This document shows, piece by piece, positions 13,355-25,156 of a DNA stretch of 64,000 nt (its first letter is position 1; the number at the start of each line of letters is the position of its first letter). The translations under genes and the position numbers were made by a program. Origin of the DNA: Perognathus longimembris pacificus (lineage: Eukaryota; Chordata; Mammalia; Rodentia; Heteromyidae). A model generated the notes under the pieces. That model searched no databases, was not told the origin of the DNA, and worked only from the letters and a program-made list of their open reading frames with translations. Where the stretch lies: positions 88,379,438 to 88,443,437 of the forward strand of contig NC_063162.1 of assembly GCF_023159225.1 (NCBI RefSeq), given 5' to 3'.

Positions 13355-13645
13355 TGGCTATTGTGGGCTATCAATGGCTCATGCCTATAATCCTAGTTAC
13401 TCAGGAGGCTGAGCTCTGAGGATTGAAGTTCAAAGCCAGCTGGAGTAGAAAAGATCGTGAGACTCTTACATTTAATTAACCTGCAAAAAGTCCGAAGATG
13501 GCTCAATGGTAGAGTGCCAGAAAGCTGGAATTGTAGACATGGATGGCTCAGTGGTAGAGTGCCAGCCAGCTATGAGTACCTGTGGAGTTTGTGAGGTCCT
13601 AAGTATAAGTCCTCAACCCCACCCTGCCCCCACCACGGAAAGAAA
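13355..13645 (+). repeat. B1-Geo dimer with internal duplication
   Basis: A 7SL-derived left half (gcctataatcctagttactc, aggaggctgagctctgagga) is followed by a Geo-like right half in which the segment 'gatggctcagtggtagagtgcc' occurs twice (about 13497 and 13543). Ends in an A/G-rich tail. Confidence 0.75.
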
Positions 13646-15310
13646 AAAGAAAGAAAAGAGTGGCATTATGGGGACTGCTTTGATAAGGAGTTGATTGTCA
13701 AGACAGCCTGCTGGATTTGTAGTGGTCTTTACCTTAAATTGTTAGTTCAATCTCTCCTTGTCACCTTGTGGATTTCTGAAGCAAGTGTACCCACTTGGGC
13801 AACAGTGACCTTTATACCTGCTGTGCAAGTCATGTTGGGAACCTGGTGTTGGAGAATGCTTATGGCAGCATTCTGAGATGGATGACTGGACTTGCACTAA
13901 CTAAACCCAGAGCAGTCCTGGGAGGTGATTAGATACTTTGGAGGCTAGCGTAGCTCTGACTGCAAGCCGAGAGCTGGGCGGGAACCCTTTCAGGAAGGGC
14001 TTTTGTTGAATTTGGTTCAGACCTAGCTTAGTTCCCCCCCTTACCGTGGTCTCAAGGGAATGTGGAAGGAATGTGGCTTTTCTGCATTCACATATCTCTT
14101 GAGTTGGAGAAGATTAATGTAGGAAGGCCCTAAGCTTGAGGTCTTCTCCAACTGAATGAAGAGAGGACTCTTATCTGTGATAGTATGGCATTTTGCCTTC
14201 TAAGTGTAAAAGACACAACATTGAAAGTTTTCAATGACTTCAAAATGTAGACTTGTTTTTGAGATAAAGGTCAATGTGGAAAAGAATGATTTTGAAAGAT
14301 TCTAGTTGATTCTAGAAGAGTCGCTGGTTGGGACTATGAGCCCCTATGTAATTAATGTAAATCACACCAGTGTTCTTTTATTGATAAATTGAGAGCTTTG
14401 GGGCACTAGTGAGGGAATGGCAAAGCTATTTGGGAGGAGGGGACTGAGAGGATGGTGGTTCTAGAAATTTCTATGACCTTTTCAAATTCTGAAAATTTTT
14501 TGAATATTCAATTTTTATAATCTAACCATTGTTTAAATCCAATGGGTCCATAAGATTCAGCTGGTAGCCATGATTATGATCATATGTTGCTGGAAATACA
14601 TTTGAATAAAGGAGAAGCAATGGTGGAATATCATAGTTAATGCCTTTCCAAGAGGGTGTTTCTAAACAGCCTGAGCTCAAATATCCTTGTTTTCTACATT
14701 TTGGTCACATTATCAAATGATATTAACTAGTTCTGAGTTTCAACTTCTAAACCGCACTTTGGTAAAAAAAAAGTCCTTGTGTTGTGTTGCACTGAAAAAC
14801 GAAGGTAAAATGAACAGCTTGATTTCTTAGAATTTTGTATTTACCACTACTGAATGTAGCATCATAAAAGTCACTGGAGTTTTTAATGTACCTTTAAGTG
14901 GCTATTTAAAAGCTAGTGTTGCATTTTAATAGCTGTTAAGTATAGAATACGATGGTGTCCTGACCAAGCAACATACCCATTAACCAGGGCTTATGATCTC
15001 CTCACTGTGGGGCTAACTTCAAAGTCTTAGGGTATTAGAAGCTATTTTCAATGCTGAACATTTAAACACAGGTCTGAATAGCAAGGCTGCTCCTTATCAG
15101 TGTGGTACTGGTGAACTTTATAAGTCAGGAAGGTTTTCACATATTCAAAGACTTCAGGTTCTTAATATTAGCAAACTTTCTTGCCTTTACAAGCAGGATT
15201 ATCTGAAGAGTGCATAATTTAAGATCAAAATGTGTGACTGCTTACATTGTTATTGCTGGAGGGATTTCCCTTGATTTCATATTTTCATTTTATAGTTGAA
15301 AGGATCTCTT
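13646..15310. other. Unique-looking intronic DNA
   Basis: About 1.7 kb without a recognised SINE, L1 or exon. Confidence 0.45.
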
Positions 15311-15506
15311 GTTTTTCTTTTTGTTCCAGTCCTGGGGCTTGCTCTCTGGGGCCTGGGCACTGTCCCTGAGCTTCTTTTGCTCAAGTTTAGCACTTTACCA
15401 CTTGAGCAACAGCACCACTTCTGGCTTTTTGGTACTGAGGAATTGAATCCAGGGCTTCATACATGCTAGGCAAGCACCCTACCACTAAGCCACATTCCCA
15501 GCTCCT
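15311..15506 (-). repeat. IDL-Geo-type dimeric SINE, internally deleted
   Basis: Both monomers are present in reverse. The junction 'tctgtatatgtggtgc' typical of other copies is shortened to 'ttggtactgagg'. Confidence 0.82.
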
Positions 15507-15856
15507 TAATAGAATTTTTAGAAACGGAATGTGACTAAGTAGCTTCTATCATGTGGGCTGGGCTGTTCCTAGGAGCCCAGGGAAAAATGTTGGGAGACAT
15601 GGTGTGCCTGGAACCAGGGAGAAGTAAGAATTTGGTTTCTGTTCCTGGCTTTCCTTTTGATTTATGTGATCACTAACATTCTCCATTGAGGTCAACTGTC
15701 GCTGTAATACACTCATAAAGCAAGGGGTTTATTTTTTTCCTGAGATTTTTGCCACTCTTGAAATAGGTTATTAGCTAAGATTTAAAAAATGCCCCTGGAA
15801 TTAGGAGATGGAGGATTTTTTCTCTTCAAGGAGTTTGACTTAAAGAGTATGGTAGT

Positions 15857-15900
15857 GTGTGTGTATGTGTGTGTGCACGCGCGTGTGTTTGTGTGTGCAC
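15857..15900 (+). repeat. (TG)n-rich microsatellite at a SINE tail
   Basis: Interrupted TG/CG repeats directly adjoin the 3' end of the reverse-oriented B1-Geo element at 15901. Confidence 0.8.
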
Positions 15901-16108
15901 ACCAGTTCTGGGACTTGAACTCAGGGCTTGGGTACTGTCCCTGGGCTTTTGTGCTCAAGGTTAGTGCTCTACTACTTGAGCCACAGCTCTACTTCCAGCC
16001 TTGTTTTTCTTTTGGTGGTTAATTGGAGATAAAGAATCTCACAGAGTTTCCTGGGCTGCCTTTGAACTGTGATCCTCAGAGCTCAGCCTCCTGAGTAGAT
16101 AGAACTCA
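15901..16108 (-). repeat. B1-Geo dimeric SINE
   Basis: In reverse: Geo monomer (gggacttgaactcagggctt, ctacttgagccacagctcta), linker ggtggttaattggagata, then the B1 half (tgatcctcagagctcagcct, cctgagtagatag). Confidence 0.85.
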
Positions 16109-16829
16109 GTTTTTGCCTGTGGAAAAGGATCTTTGCCATGTTTTGAAATGCTTTTGTGTGTCATACACATATCGCTATGGAATTGAGATTTTGTTTTAAA
16201 GTGAAATGGTGGAACTGCCTTCATCTCTTTGAGGTGACTCCATTATCATTGTCCTTAGAATTCATGCTGTAGCTTCTCTAGCACAAACTAGTTTTTGAAA
16301 GGTATGAATTATCCATTCAGTAACTCTGGCAGTTGGTTTGGTCTGAGAGGAAGGAGAGGCGGAAAGATGGGTAGCTAGATGTGCTATTTTTAGCTGAGTT
16401 TCCTTTATCGACTCGTCTCTGACTCAAGCTTCCAGAGTCATAAGACAGGAGGTGGCAGTGTGGTTGCAGAGACAGAGGGCTAGGGTTGGCACTCATAGTT
16501 GAGATTTCTACCCCATTAATGTGCTGTTTACAGATTGGCTTAGATTGCCAGGATTTTGCTTGAAGGCTGATGGCAAGCGTAGTTTTGAATGATCCATGAA
16601 AATTGAGGGTGTAATTTATCTTAGTCTGAAGTTGCTATTTGGCAGTCATTCCATATTTGTGAATAAATACAATTAAAATATTGTGCATGAATATCATTTC
16701 CCCAAAGGGCGATACATAATACATTAAATGTATGTGTTTTTGAGAATTATCCTGAGACCATTTAACTTGACTAGGAAATAGCATAACTACAACACACAGA
16801 AATATTCTAGGGGCAATCTAGTAGAAGTC

Positions 16830-17078
16830 AGGTATCTATGGCCCATGATTGTAATGCTAGCTACTGAGGAGGCTGAGACCTAAAGGAGCAAGTTTCAAGG
16901 CCAGCTTGGGCAAAAAAGTCTGAAAACTGAGAGATTTAACCTAATTAGCAAAAAACCAGATTTCAGGAACGGCTTAAGTGGTAGAGTGCCAACCATGGGC
17001 CAGCAAGCTTAATGAGAACATGAGGCCCTGAATTCAAGTCCTATAATGGCACAGAAAAACAACAACAAAAACAAAAAA
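16830..17078 (+). repeat. B1-Geo dimeric SINE, diverged
   Basis: Left half carries 'gtaatgctagctactgagga', right half 'cggcttaagtggtagagtgc', ending in an AAC-rich tail. Confidence 0.75.
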
Positions 17079-17124
17079 GAAGAAAATATAAGCTGAAAAG
17101 AGGCCTAGGGAATGGGAGAAGGTT

Positions 17125-17200
17125 TAGTTGTATAGCCTAGGCTGGCCTCTATCTGACCATCTTCCTGTCTCAGTCTTCCCAGTGCTAGACTTGCCCTGGA
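17125..17200 (-). repeat. B1-like fragment
   Basis: 'tatagcctaggctggcctct' followed by 'ctgtctcagtcttcccagtg' is a diverged reverse B1 segment. Confidence 0.5.
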
Positions 17201-17274
17201 GTGCTGGGTTCCATCCAGTACAACATCTGTCGTTACCACTTATTGTCTAGGGAAAATTTCCATTGTCATCACGG

Positions 17275-17600
17275 TATTTCAGTTACCTGTTACTGTATCA
17301 CAACTACCCCCAGACAGTGGCTCGGCATAAGAACTTTTTCATGGTTCTACATGGCGCCATTTTAGGTCATTTACCAAGCTAGGCTCTCTGGTCCTAGAAG
17401 GCTTCATTCATATAACCGGTCCTTGGTGCTTATCCTTGTGGCCTTTCTCCACATGGCATCTCGTCAGTGGTAGCCTGAGGTTTTTTGTTTGTTTTTTTAA
17501 GAGCGCAGTGGTGTAGTGACTGATTACCCCAAGTAAAAGTGGAAGCTGCTAGTCTTCTTAAAGGATAGACCTAGAATTGATTGGCACATCATTTACTTCT
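17275..17600 (-). repeat. Ancient mammalian repeat relic (LTR-like)
   Basis: 'tgttactgtatcacaactac ... cagtggctcggcataagaac' and the later 'caacacaagtcacc' match the pattern of an old mammalian interspersed repeat (CTGTAACAAATTACCACA...GTGGCTTAAAACAAC type). The family name is uncertain. Confidence 0.4.
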
Positions 17601-17740
17601 CTCTCATTCCATTGATCAACACAAGTCACCCGGCCAGATTAGATTTAAGGAACGTGGAAATTGTCTCTGGGGGTGTGGAGTGACATGGTTGTTGTACAGA
17701 GAGGGAGGAATTGGTGGTTGTTATCTTTGGTTATCTTCTT

Positions 17741-17956
17741 TTTTTTTTTTTTTTTTTTTTGGCCAGTCCTGGGGCTTGGACTCAGGGCCTGAGCACTGTC
17801 CCTGGCTTCTTCTTGCTCAAGGCTAGCACTCTGCCACTTGAGCCACAGCGCCACTTCTGGCCATTTTCTGTATATGTGGTGCTGGGGAATCAAACCCAGG
17901 GCCTCATGTATACGAGGCAGGCACTCTTGCCACTAGGCCATATCCCCAGCCCCGAT
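17741..17956 (-). repeat. Young IDL-Geo SINE with 15-bp TSD
   Basis: Long T-run, then the full reverse dimer ending tatccccagcccc. TTTGGTTATCTTCTT flanks it at 17726-17740 and 17957-17971. Near-consensus sequence suggests a recent insertion. Confidence 0.93.
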
Positions 17957-18319
17957 TTTGGTTATCTTCTTGTATGTTAACATACATTTGGGAAAGTCTC
18001 TGAAGTTGTCTGGGAAAAGGCAGTATTGGCTTCAAGACGTTTGGAATATAAAATATCAGAAATGAATTTAGCAATAGAAACAAAGTCGATCCATTGTAAT
18101 GTCTTGGGAAGAGGCAATGGCATTAGCTAGAGATAATGAGTAGTGGCCAGGCCGTTCTCCATTCATGTGTAAGAAATAGCCAACCGGATTTGCTGATGGA
18201 TTGGATAAAGGGTTAAGAATAGTCAACAATGATAAGATTTTTGGGAGCAAATGGGAAAAATATGTCAGTCACATGTTTCCATGGAAATTGGGAACTTATT
18301 CAATAAATTTTTTATTTTA

Positions 18320-18408
18320 CTTTTTTTTTTTCAGTGCTGGGGATTGCACTTAGGATTTCATACTTGCTAAAGTAGATGCTCTACCACTTGAACCATTCTG
18401 CCAATCCT
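18320..18408 (-). repeat. ID-like SINE monomer
   Basis: T-run, then 'cagtgctggggattgcactt', 'catacttgctaaagtagatg', 'ctctaccacttgaaccattc': a reverse tRNA-Ala-like monomer with a T-rich (tail) side. Confidence 0.65.
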
Positions 18409-18711
18409 GGAAACTTTGCTTTTGGTGTGTTTGTAATACTTATTAGAAATTTAATTGGAGTTGTTAGTAACGCAAGGGAAGGAAGTGGAGAATCAGAGGC
18501 TTTATAGTTTGTGGCATTTGAAACCTTGGAACGGGACAGGATCACCAAAGATCTGAACCTGAGGCTGCAGGAAAAAGGAATGGGAAAATGATCCCACACA
18601 CTGGCCAAGGAAAAGCGAACAATGAAGAAAGCCTGTGGAGGAAGATATAATCACCTGTGGAGGGGATCACAGAGGGTTAAGTTTGTGAGTAAGAGTGTTA
18701 TTAACTCTTAG

Positions 18712-18958
18712 CTTTCTGAAGCTTTTGTTTGTAATCCTCTCAGGAGGCTGAGATCTAAGAATTGTGGTTCAAGGCCAGCCTGGATAGGAAAGTCTATGAA
18801 ACTCTTTATCTCAAATTTACCACCAAAAACGTGGAGAAGCTATAGCTCAAGTGGTAGAGCACCAGCTTTGAGTGAAACAGCTAAGGTGTACAGTGCCAAG
18901 GCCCTTAGGTCTTTTGAGTTCCTTGAGTTCAAGCCCCAGGACTGGCGCACCTCCCCCC
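18712..18958 (+). repeat. B1-Geo dimeric SINE
   Basis: 'aggaggctgagatctaagaa', 'tatctcaaatttaccaccaa', 'tatagctcaagtggtagagc' and 'tcaagccccaggactggcgc' occur in order. Lies between two unique stretches. Confidence 0.82.
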
Positions 18959-19242
18959 CTAAGTCTTCCAGCTCTGTTATAAATAAAAAAACCTGGAAAA
19001 TAGTCTTTCTTCTAGGATTAGTAGGATCTTGGTTAGTTTTCCTAATTTATAGAAACCTGTGAGCATGTTCTATTTATAATCTGTTTGAAATGAATCTCTT
19101 AAGTTGATTAGATCTTTTTGCTCAGTGGACAAGAGTTGTTTGGGTCATCTGATCATTGACCTACCCTCTGGCATGTTTCAACATATCTCGTTGGAAGCTG
19201 TGAGCCTCACTTTTTTATAGACCAGTAATTTACTTTTTTTTG

Positions 19243-19477
19243 TTGTTGTTTGTTGTGGGGCTTGAACTCAGTGCCTGGGTGCTGTCCCTGAGCTCTTTTG
19301 CTCAAGGTTAGAGCTCTAGCACTTTGAGTCATAGCCCCACTTTCAGTTTTCTGGCGGTTAACTGGAGATAAGAATCTCATGGACTTTCCTGCCTAAGCTG
19401 GCTTTGAACCGTGATCCTAAGATCTTAGTTTCCTGAATAGCTAGGATTAAAGGTATGAGGCACCAGGGCCTGGCTAA
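19243..19477 (-). repeat. B1-Geo dimeric SINE
   Basis: In reverse: 'ggggcttgaactcagtgcct', 'ctctagcactttgagtcata', 'ggcggttaactggagataag', 'gctaggattaaaggtatgag', 'gggcctggct'. Confidence 0.85.
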
Positions 19478-19627
19478 GTAATTCACTTTTTATTAAAATT
19501 CAGAGAAATTATCTGAAGAGAATTTTGGCCTCAAGACCCAAAACAGTGGAGACCATGTACTTCAATTTGATGCTTTAAATACATAGTGATTTGATGTGCA
19601 GAGGTTGAAACGTGGCCAAAACATTCT

Positions 19628-19855
19628 GGACCTAGGCATGAGTGGCTCACTCCGCTAATCCTGGCTACTTGGGAGGCTGGAATTTGAGGCAAAGCTAGCC
19701 CAGGCAGACAAATCTGAGACTCCAAATAACTAGCAAAAAAACAAGAAATGGAGGTATGGCTTAAGTGGTAGAGTGCCATTCTTGAGTGTAAAAGCCAAAC
19801 AGAAGTGAAAGATCCTGAGTTGAAGCCCCAGTATGGGCTCCCCTCAAAAAAAGTT
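19628..19855 (+). repeat. B1-Geo dimeric SINE
   Basis: 'gctaatcctggctacttggg', 'atggcttaagtggtagagtg', 'gagttgaagccccagtatgg' in order, ending in an A-run. Confidence 0.8.
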
Positions 19856-20052
19856 ATGGATATCATTGGTGAGGTTTAAAATACTTAAATCACTTTATTT
19901 TAGGTTGCTGGTATAATTGAAGCATACTTTTTATTCATAAAACTTGCTACAAGAGATGTGTTATGAAAGTACCTATGTTCCTTCAGTTTCATGTATTTAA
20001 AAATCCTATCATTGATAAAAAAATATACTCCCCGAATTACCAGATCTTTCTT

Positions 20053-20065
20053 TTCTTTCTCTTTT

Positions 20066-20125
<60 letters not shown>
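20053..20125 (+). repeat. (CTTT)n microsatellite
   Basis: Mostly uninterrupted CTTT units over about 70 bp, with a few CTTTT/TTTCTC variants at the left edge. The 92-residue frame through it is low-complexity and not a gene. Confidence 0.95.
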
Positions 20126-20126
<1 letters not shown>

Positions 20127-20776
20127 ATTGAAGAGTTTGCTTATTGTCATCCTTTGGGAGAAAGTCAGATTGAAGTTGTCTGGAATCAGAGCTTATTACA
20201 GAATGAAAACATTCAGACATCCTGTTTTAAGAAGAAAATGACCCCTTTTTTGCCCTTAATGTTTTTTATACTAATGCTAGCTTAATGCTTTGTCTATGGG
20301 GTCCTGCAGGATTCTATGAAGCACTGAGACAGCTCCATTTGACTGTAAATGAGGTAGGGGGATGGAGGGCAAAGGCTGAGGGGATGGGAGAAGAGGGCAG
20401 AGGCCACGGAGAGGGAGATGCCTTTGTTTTCTCAGGAGGGTGATTATGACTCATGGTGATGTTTCTTAGATTGCAAAAGAGGCAGAGGTGTCCAGAGTGG
20501 TGTCGGGGACACCTGGAGCTTGCTTGTCTCATCTCATTACCAACTGTGGGAAGATTCTGCTTATAGAGGAAAGGTTTTTCCCTTGCATTGTTGAGGATGA
20601 GGAGGGGGAAGCTGTGCTCAAACCTCTTATGTTGAACTGAAGGGTGCAGCCTGGAGAATGTGACATGTAGTCATTGGTCTGGGTCTGAATACCAGCACTG
20701 TATGCCAAATGCATGACCATATTTTAGGATAAGGAAGTTGAGGTTTGGGAGTATTAGAATGAAAAGGATGCTTTAT

Positions 20777-21240
20777 AGCTGGGCACTGGCTCACACCTGT
20801 AATCCTATCTACTCAGGAGGCTGAGATTTGAGGATCATGGTTCAAAGCCAGCCTGGGCAGGAAAGTCCCTGAGACTCTTTTTTTTTTTTTTTTGGCCAGT
20901 CCTGGGCCTTGGACTCAGGGCCTGAGCACTACCCTGGCTTCTTCCCGCTCAAGGCTAGCACTCTGCCTCTTGAGCCACAGCGCCGCTTCTGGCCGTTTTC
21001 TGTATATGTGGTGCTGGGGAATCGAACCTAGGGCCTCGTGTATCCGAGGCAGGCACTCTTGCCACTAGGCTATATCCCCAGCCCCCGAAACTCTTTATCT
21101 CCAATTAATCACCAGAAAATCAGAAGTGGCACTGTGGCTCAAGGTGGTAGATCACTAGCCTTGAGTGAAACAAAGCTCAGAGGCAGCGCCCAGGCCCTGA
21201 GATCAAGCCCACGACCAGAAAATAAAAGGATATTTCATAC
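20777..21240 (+). repeat. B1-Geo SINE split by a younger insertion
   Basis: The left B1 half is at 20777-20880 and the right part resumes at 21087 (ctctttatctccaattaatc ... gtggctcaaggtggtagatc). The break holds the reverse IDL-Geo element described next. Confidence 0.88.
20881..21086 (-). repeat. IDL-Geo SINE nested in a B1-Geo SINE
   Basis: T-run then a near-consensus reverse dimer ending tatccccagccccc. The host sequence GAGACTCTTT (20871-20880) recurs as GAAACTCTTT (21087-21096), the target-site duplication. This dates the ID-type insertion after the B1-type one. Confidence 0.92.
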
Positions 21241-21317
21241 AATCCAGTAGGACTACATATTCAAAGCATTAAGACAGCATCATATAGCTGTCACTCCAGT
21301 GGCAGCTGTTGTATTGT

Positions 21318-21435
21318 GTGTGGGGGCATGTGCCGGCACTGGGGCTTGAACTCAGGGCCTCCTGATCTCCTTTAGCTTTTTCACTCAATCTGGTGCTCTA
21401 CCATTGGAGCCATAGCTCCACTTGCACCTTTTTTT
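21318..21435 (-). repeat. Geo right-monomer fragment
   Basis: 'actggggcttgaactcaggg' and 'ctaccattggagccatagct' are the reverse Geo monomer; no left half follows before the next element. Confidence 0.65.
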
Positions 21436-21439
21436 GTTG

Positions 21440-21683
21440 TTGTTGATGTTGGTTATAGGGCTTGAACTCAGGGCCTTGGTGCTGTCCCTGAGCTCTTTCA
21501 CTCAAGGCTAGAGCTCCACCACTTTGAGTCACAGTGCACTTCTGGTTTTCTGGTGGTTAATTGGAGAGAAATGTTTCATGGACTTTCCTGTCTGGGCTGG
21601 CTTTGAACCGCAATCATCAGATCTCAGCCTCCTGAGTAGCTAGTAGCTAGGCCTATAAGGCCTGAGCCATGGGCTCCTGGCGA
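21440..21683 (-). repeat. B1-Geo dimeric SINE
   Basis: Complete reverse dimer: 'agggcttgaactcagggcct', 'gtggttaattggagagaaat', 'tcagcctcctgagtagctag', ending gggctcctggc. Confidence 0.85.
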
Positions 21684-21887
21684 TGTCTTTTGAGTGTTAA
21701 TTTTTATTATCTTTAAGTAGTTTTACAAAGGGGTTTCTCTTCAACAAATAAGTTTATAAGTACCATATAAAGTACCTCAGAAACTTCTTACAGTGGGAAT
21801 TTAACACAGGAAGTTTATTATTTTCTTTCTGTGTTTGTCTCCCCTCTCCTTCCCTTCCCTCTCTTGTCCTCCTCTTCCCCTCCCCTG

Positions 21888-22068
21888 CCCTGGTAACTAG
21901 GTTTTGAAGTCAGGACTTCGTGTTCTCATGCTTGCTTGCTCTTGACTGGGTTAATTGGAGATAGTGTCTCATAGACTTTTCTGTGCAGGCTGCCTTGGAA
22001 CCATGATCCTTCAAGCCTTAGCCTCTTGAGTAGCTAGTATTATAGGCATGAGCCACCAGTGCCTCACT
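21888..22068 (-). repeat. B1-Geo SINE, partial
   Basis: Reverse B1 half is clear (ccttagcctcttgagtagct, ataggcatgagccaccagtg); the Geo half is reduced and diverged. Confidence 0.7.
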
Positions 22069-22217
22069 GAAATCATTTTCCGAAGAGAAATTTAATTAGT
22101 TTCTAAAAGAAAGTGCTATTCACTTTGTCATCCTAGCTGGGCAGCAAAAAGAGCTTAGTTAAGAAAATCCATGGTTAAAACTATTTGAGAAGTGATTTGA
22201 GTTCTTCCTTACTGCAT

Positions 22218-22308
22218 ACCCAGGCTGGCCTCAAAAGCCTGGGCTCAACGGAGCCACTTGCTTCAGCCTCCTGAGTAGTTGGGCCCACAGGTGTGCCTCA
22301 TTTTGCCC
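22218..22308 (-). repeat. B1-like fragment
   Basis: 'cccaggctggcctcaaaagc' and 'cagcctcctgagtagttggg' are a reverse B1 segment without the Geo partner. Confidence 0.65.
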
Positions 22309-22735
22309 ATATGCAAATATTTTTCTTTTTAAAATCAGCCAGTTTTGCAAAAAAAAGAAAATGGGGATGCTCTTGCCTTTCCTTTGGTGAGTTAGTTTTC
22401 TTATTTTTGTGGGGTAGTTTATTTTTGTATTTTTTGGGGGGGGATTAGAAATGAATACATTCATTCTAGCTTACTTGAGCACAGACTGAACACCTGTGGT
22501 CATTCTAGGCTTCATAGGTTAGAAAGAAAACGAAAACTCCTTGTCTTAAAGAAATGTTCCTGGAATACAGTGAGCTTTCACTATGTTCTGGTCCATCCCT
22601 GGGTGATCTCACTTTTATTTTCAGTAGTATGATTTGCTATGGTAGTGATCTGAAAGGTAGATTAAAGTTTCTGCAAGTAATGAGAATGTTTAACTGTTGA
22701 ATGGTACGTATGGGATGCTGAAAAAAACACAGATG

Positions 22736-22975
22736 GGCTGGGCACTGGTGGGTCACGCCTATAATCCTAGCTAATCAGGAGGCTCCTGGATTGGGTTCGA
22801 AGCCACCCAGGCTGGAAAGTCCGTGAGGCTCTTATTCCAACTAACCACAAGGAAACCTGAAGTACAGCTCTGTCTCAAAGTGGTAGCGCACTAGCCTTGA
22901 GCACAAAAACTCAGGGACAGTGCCCAGACCCTGAGTTCAAGCCCTATGACTCACAGAAAAGAAAAAGAAAAATCA
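22736..22975 (+). repeat. B1-Geo dimeric SINE
   Basis: 'gggctgggcactggtgggtc', 'cctataatcctagctaatca', 'gcactagccttgagcacaaa', 'gagttcaagccctatgactc' in order. Confidence 0.87.
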
Positions 22976-24130
22976 AACAAAACCCCCACAGGTGTGGGGA
23001 ATTAGGTTTAGCCTGACAGACTCAGAAAGGGATATAGAGCTGAGGAGAGACTAACCAGGCTGTGACCGTGGAAGTAGAAGGGACAGCATGAAGCATTGTG
23101 TGATTGTGTGTGTATGTGTGTCTGTCTGTCTGTCTGTGAGTAAGGTGGACCTACAAACTGTTTGGGATTAAAGAAGCTCAAGTGAAGATGGGATTGAGGC
23201 TGAGCCTAGAAGGGGTGTCTAGAGGGACTTGCCTGTCAGGTGGAGTGACTGTGTCTTTCTCATTCTTCATGTTTTTAACTTTAGGGCTCCATCAGTTCAG
23301 TTAATGCTGTTTATTCAGCAAATGGTTACTTAGGATTAGCATGGAAGACTTGATGTCTGGGTTAATTTAGGATCTGGGCACTGGAGAGCCTGTTGAACTA
23401 CTTTTGCCTCTTTAGTGCTTCATGGGAACGGCTGTGTCCTAAACCACTCCATGGAGTTCAGAGCTGCTCTTAGACTATACCTTCTGACAGGTAATTAGTG
23501 TAAATTATCAGGTAGGACTTGGAGCCCTGTAATGAGGATGACTGAACTTGTTATTCACATGATCTATGCTAAGATAATCATCAATAATCATGAAAGCGAC
23601 ACATTCTTGATTTTATAACTCTTAGAGAAAATCATGACTGCTGTTTTTATGTGCATCCAATGGAAGTTGGGGCAGCAGCCCAGTAGAGGGTAGGGAGGCG
23701 CAATGGAGCCTTTTTCGAGCCACATGGATTTCTTTTGAAATCGTAGTTTACCTCTGTGGTCTCAGACAAACTTGTTAAACTTTGAGCTTCTCAGATTTTT
23801 TTTTTCATCTGTAAATAAGGGGAATAAAACATGTGGTACAAGGTTGTTGCCAATTGACTTCTGGGATTATTTGATATGTAAGCAATATTATCTCAGTAAT
23901 AACTTTATACACTACCACATGGCAATGGAGAGAGGAAGGGATGGGTGTGTCTTTCCCTGCATAGTCCTGTGGTCTTTATGTCCCAGATGTGTGCAGATTC
24001 ATAGAAATGTTCCACATTCCTTTGTAATATGAGTTATTCACTGTGAATAAGCTGTTAATTTTTACTTTATATCTGATGTCCATAAGATGTGTGGAATGTA
24101 GTTATGGTATGAAAAGATCACGCTGTTTTA
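22976..24130. other. Mostly unique intronic DNA
   Basis: A short TG/TCTG microsatellite lies at 23103-23140; otherwise no repeat or exon was recognised. Confidence 0.45.
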
Positions 24131-24315
24131 TTTATTTATTTATTGCCCATCCTGGAGCTTGAACTCAGGGCCTGAGCACTGTCCCTGGCTACTTTTTGCT
24201 CAAGGCTAGCACTCTACCACTTGAGCCACAGTGCCACTTCTGGCTGAGGAATCGAACCCAGGGCTTCATGGATGCTAGGCAAGCATGCTGCCACTAATCC
24301 ACATTCCTAGCCCCC
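24131..24315 (-). repeat. IDL-Geo SINE, shortened at the monomer junction
   Basis: (TTTA)n followed by 'cttgaactcagggcctgagc', 'cttgagccacagtgccactt', then directly 'ggctgaggaatcgaaccc': the inter-monomer linker is missing. Ends attcctagcccc. Confidence 0.85.
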
Positions 24316-24599
24316 TGAAGAGATCATACTTGAAAGACATAATAGATTAGCAGAGAAAGAAAATCTTGCTAATTTCAGAGGTAGACACAGCACAAAATGG
24401 ACAAAGGGTAAGTGGCAGTTCCAAGTCTATATTGAAAAATATATCCAGCTCTAGTTGTTAGGGACATGCCAATTATAATGGTGTTTTCTGCCTATCAGTT
24501 GGGGAAAATGAGTAAGGTTGATAAATCTGATATTGGCAAGACTGTGGAGTAAATGGCATTTTTACAGCTAGAGTAGATTGCCAGGCATCTTGGCATGCA

Positions 24600-24720
24600 T
24601 GCCATTTGGCAGTATAGATTGAATATCACTTATCCAAAATGCTTGGGAGCAGACATGTTTCAGATTTTGGAGGTTTTAGATTTGGGAATATTTGTATAGA
24701 TGTTACTGGTTGAGTTCTCT
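24600..24720 (+). repeat. Possible ancient mammalian repeat fragment
   Basis: 'tatcacttatccaaaatgct' and 'gtttcagattttggaggttt' resemble a widespread old mammalian repeat (TTATCCAAAATGCTTGGGACC... type). I cannot assign the family. Confidence 0.35.
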
Positions 24721-24794
24721 ATTCTGAAAATCTGAAGTAGTTAAAAGGTTGAGATTTTTGGTTTTGGCTCTTTTTTGGGCGGGGGGGCAGTGGG

Positions 24795-24920
24795 ATGGGA
24801 AGGTTGCTGGTACTGGGGCTTGAAATCAGGGTCTTGAGATCTTGCTTGACTTTTCCCACTCCAGTTTTACTTATGCCACCTGCATGGCTGAAATTACAGG
24901 TATGTTCCATCATGCCAGTT
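24795..24920 (-). repeat. Degraded B1-like SINE
   Basis: 'tactggggcttgaaatcagg' followed by 'ggctgaaattacaggtatgt': a diverged reverse SINE. Confidence 0.45.
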
Positions 24921-24939
24921 TATTTTTTTTGTCTTTTCT

Positions 24940-25156
24940 TTTCCTGTTTTTTTTTTCTTCTTCCTGGAGATTGAACCTAGCATGTTGCACTTGCTAGGCA
25001 AGCGCTTTGCCACTGAGCTATATCCCAGCCCTTCTATTAGTTTTTGAAATAAGGCTCCAAAACATTTGCTCAGACTGGCCTCAAACTGTGATCTTTCTAT
25101 CTCTGTCTGCTCATCTGAGTAGCTAGAATTATAGGAATGAGCCACCATGATGCCCC
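24940..25156 (-). repeat. B1-ID composite SINE (B1-dID-like)
   Basis: Read on the minus strand, a B1 half (25156 to about 25035) is followed by an ID-like half (25033 to 24962; 'ttgctaggcaagcgctttgc', 'cactgagctatatcccagcc') and a poly-A tail seen here as the T-run. It is an ordinary ID partner, not the Geo monomer. Confidence 0.7.
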
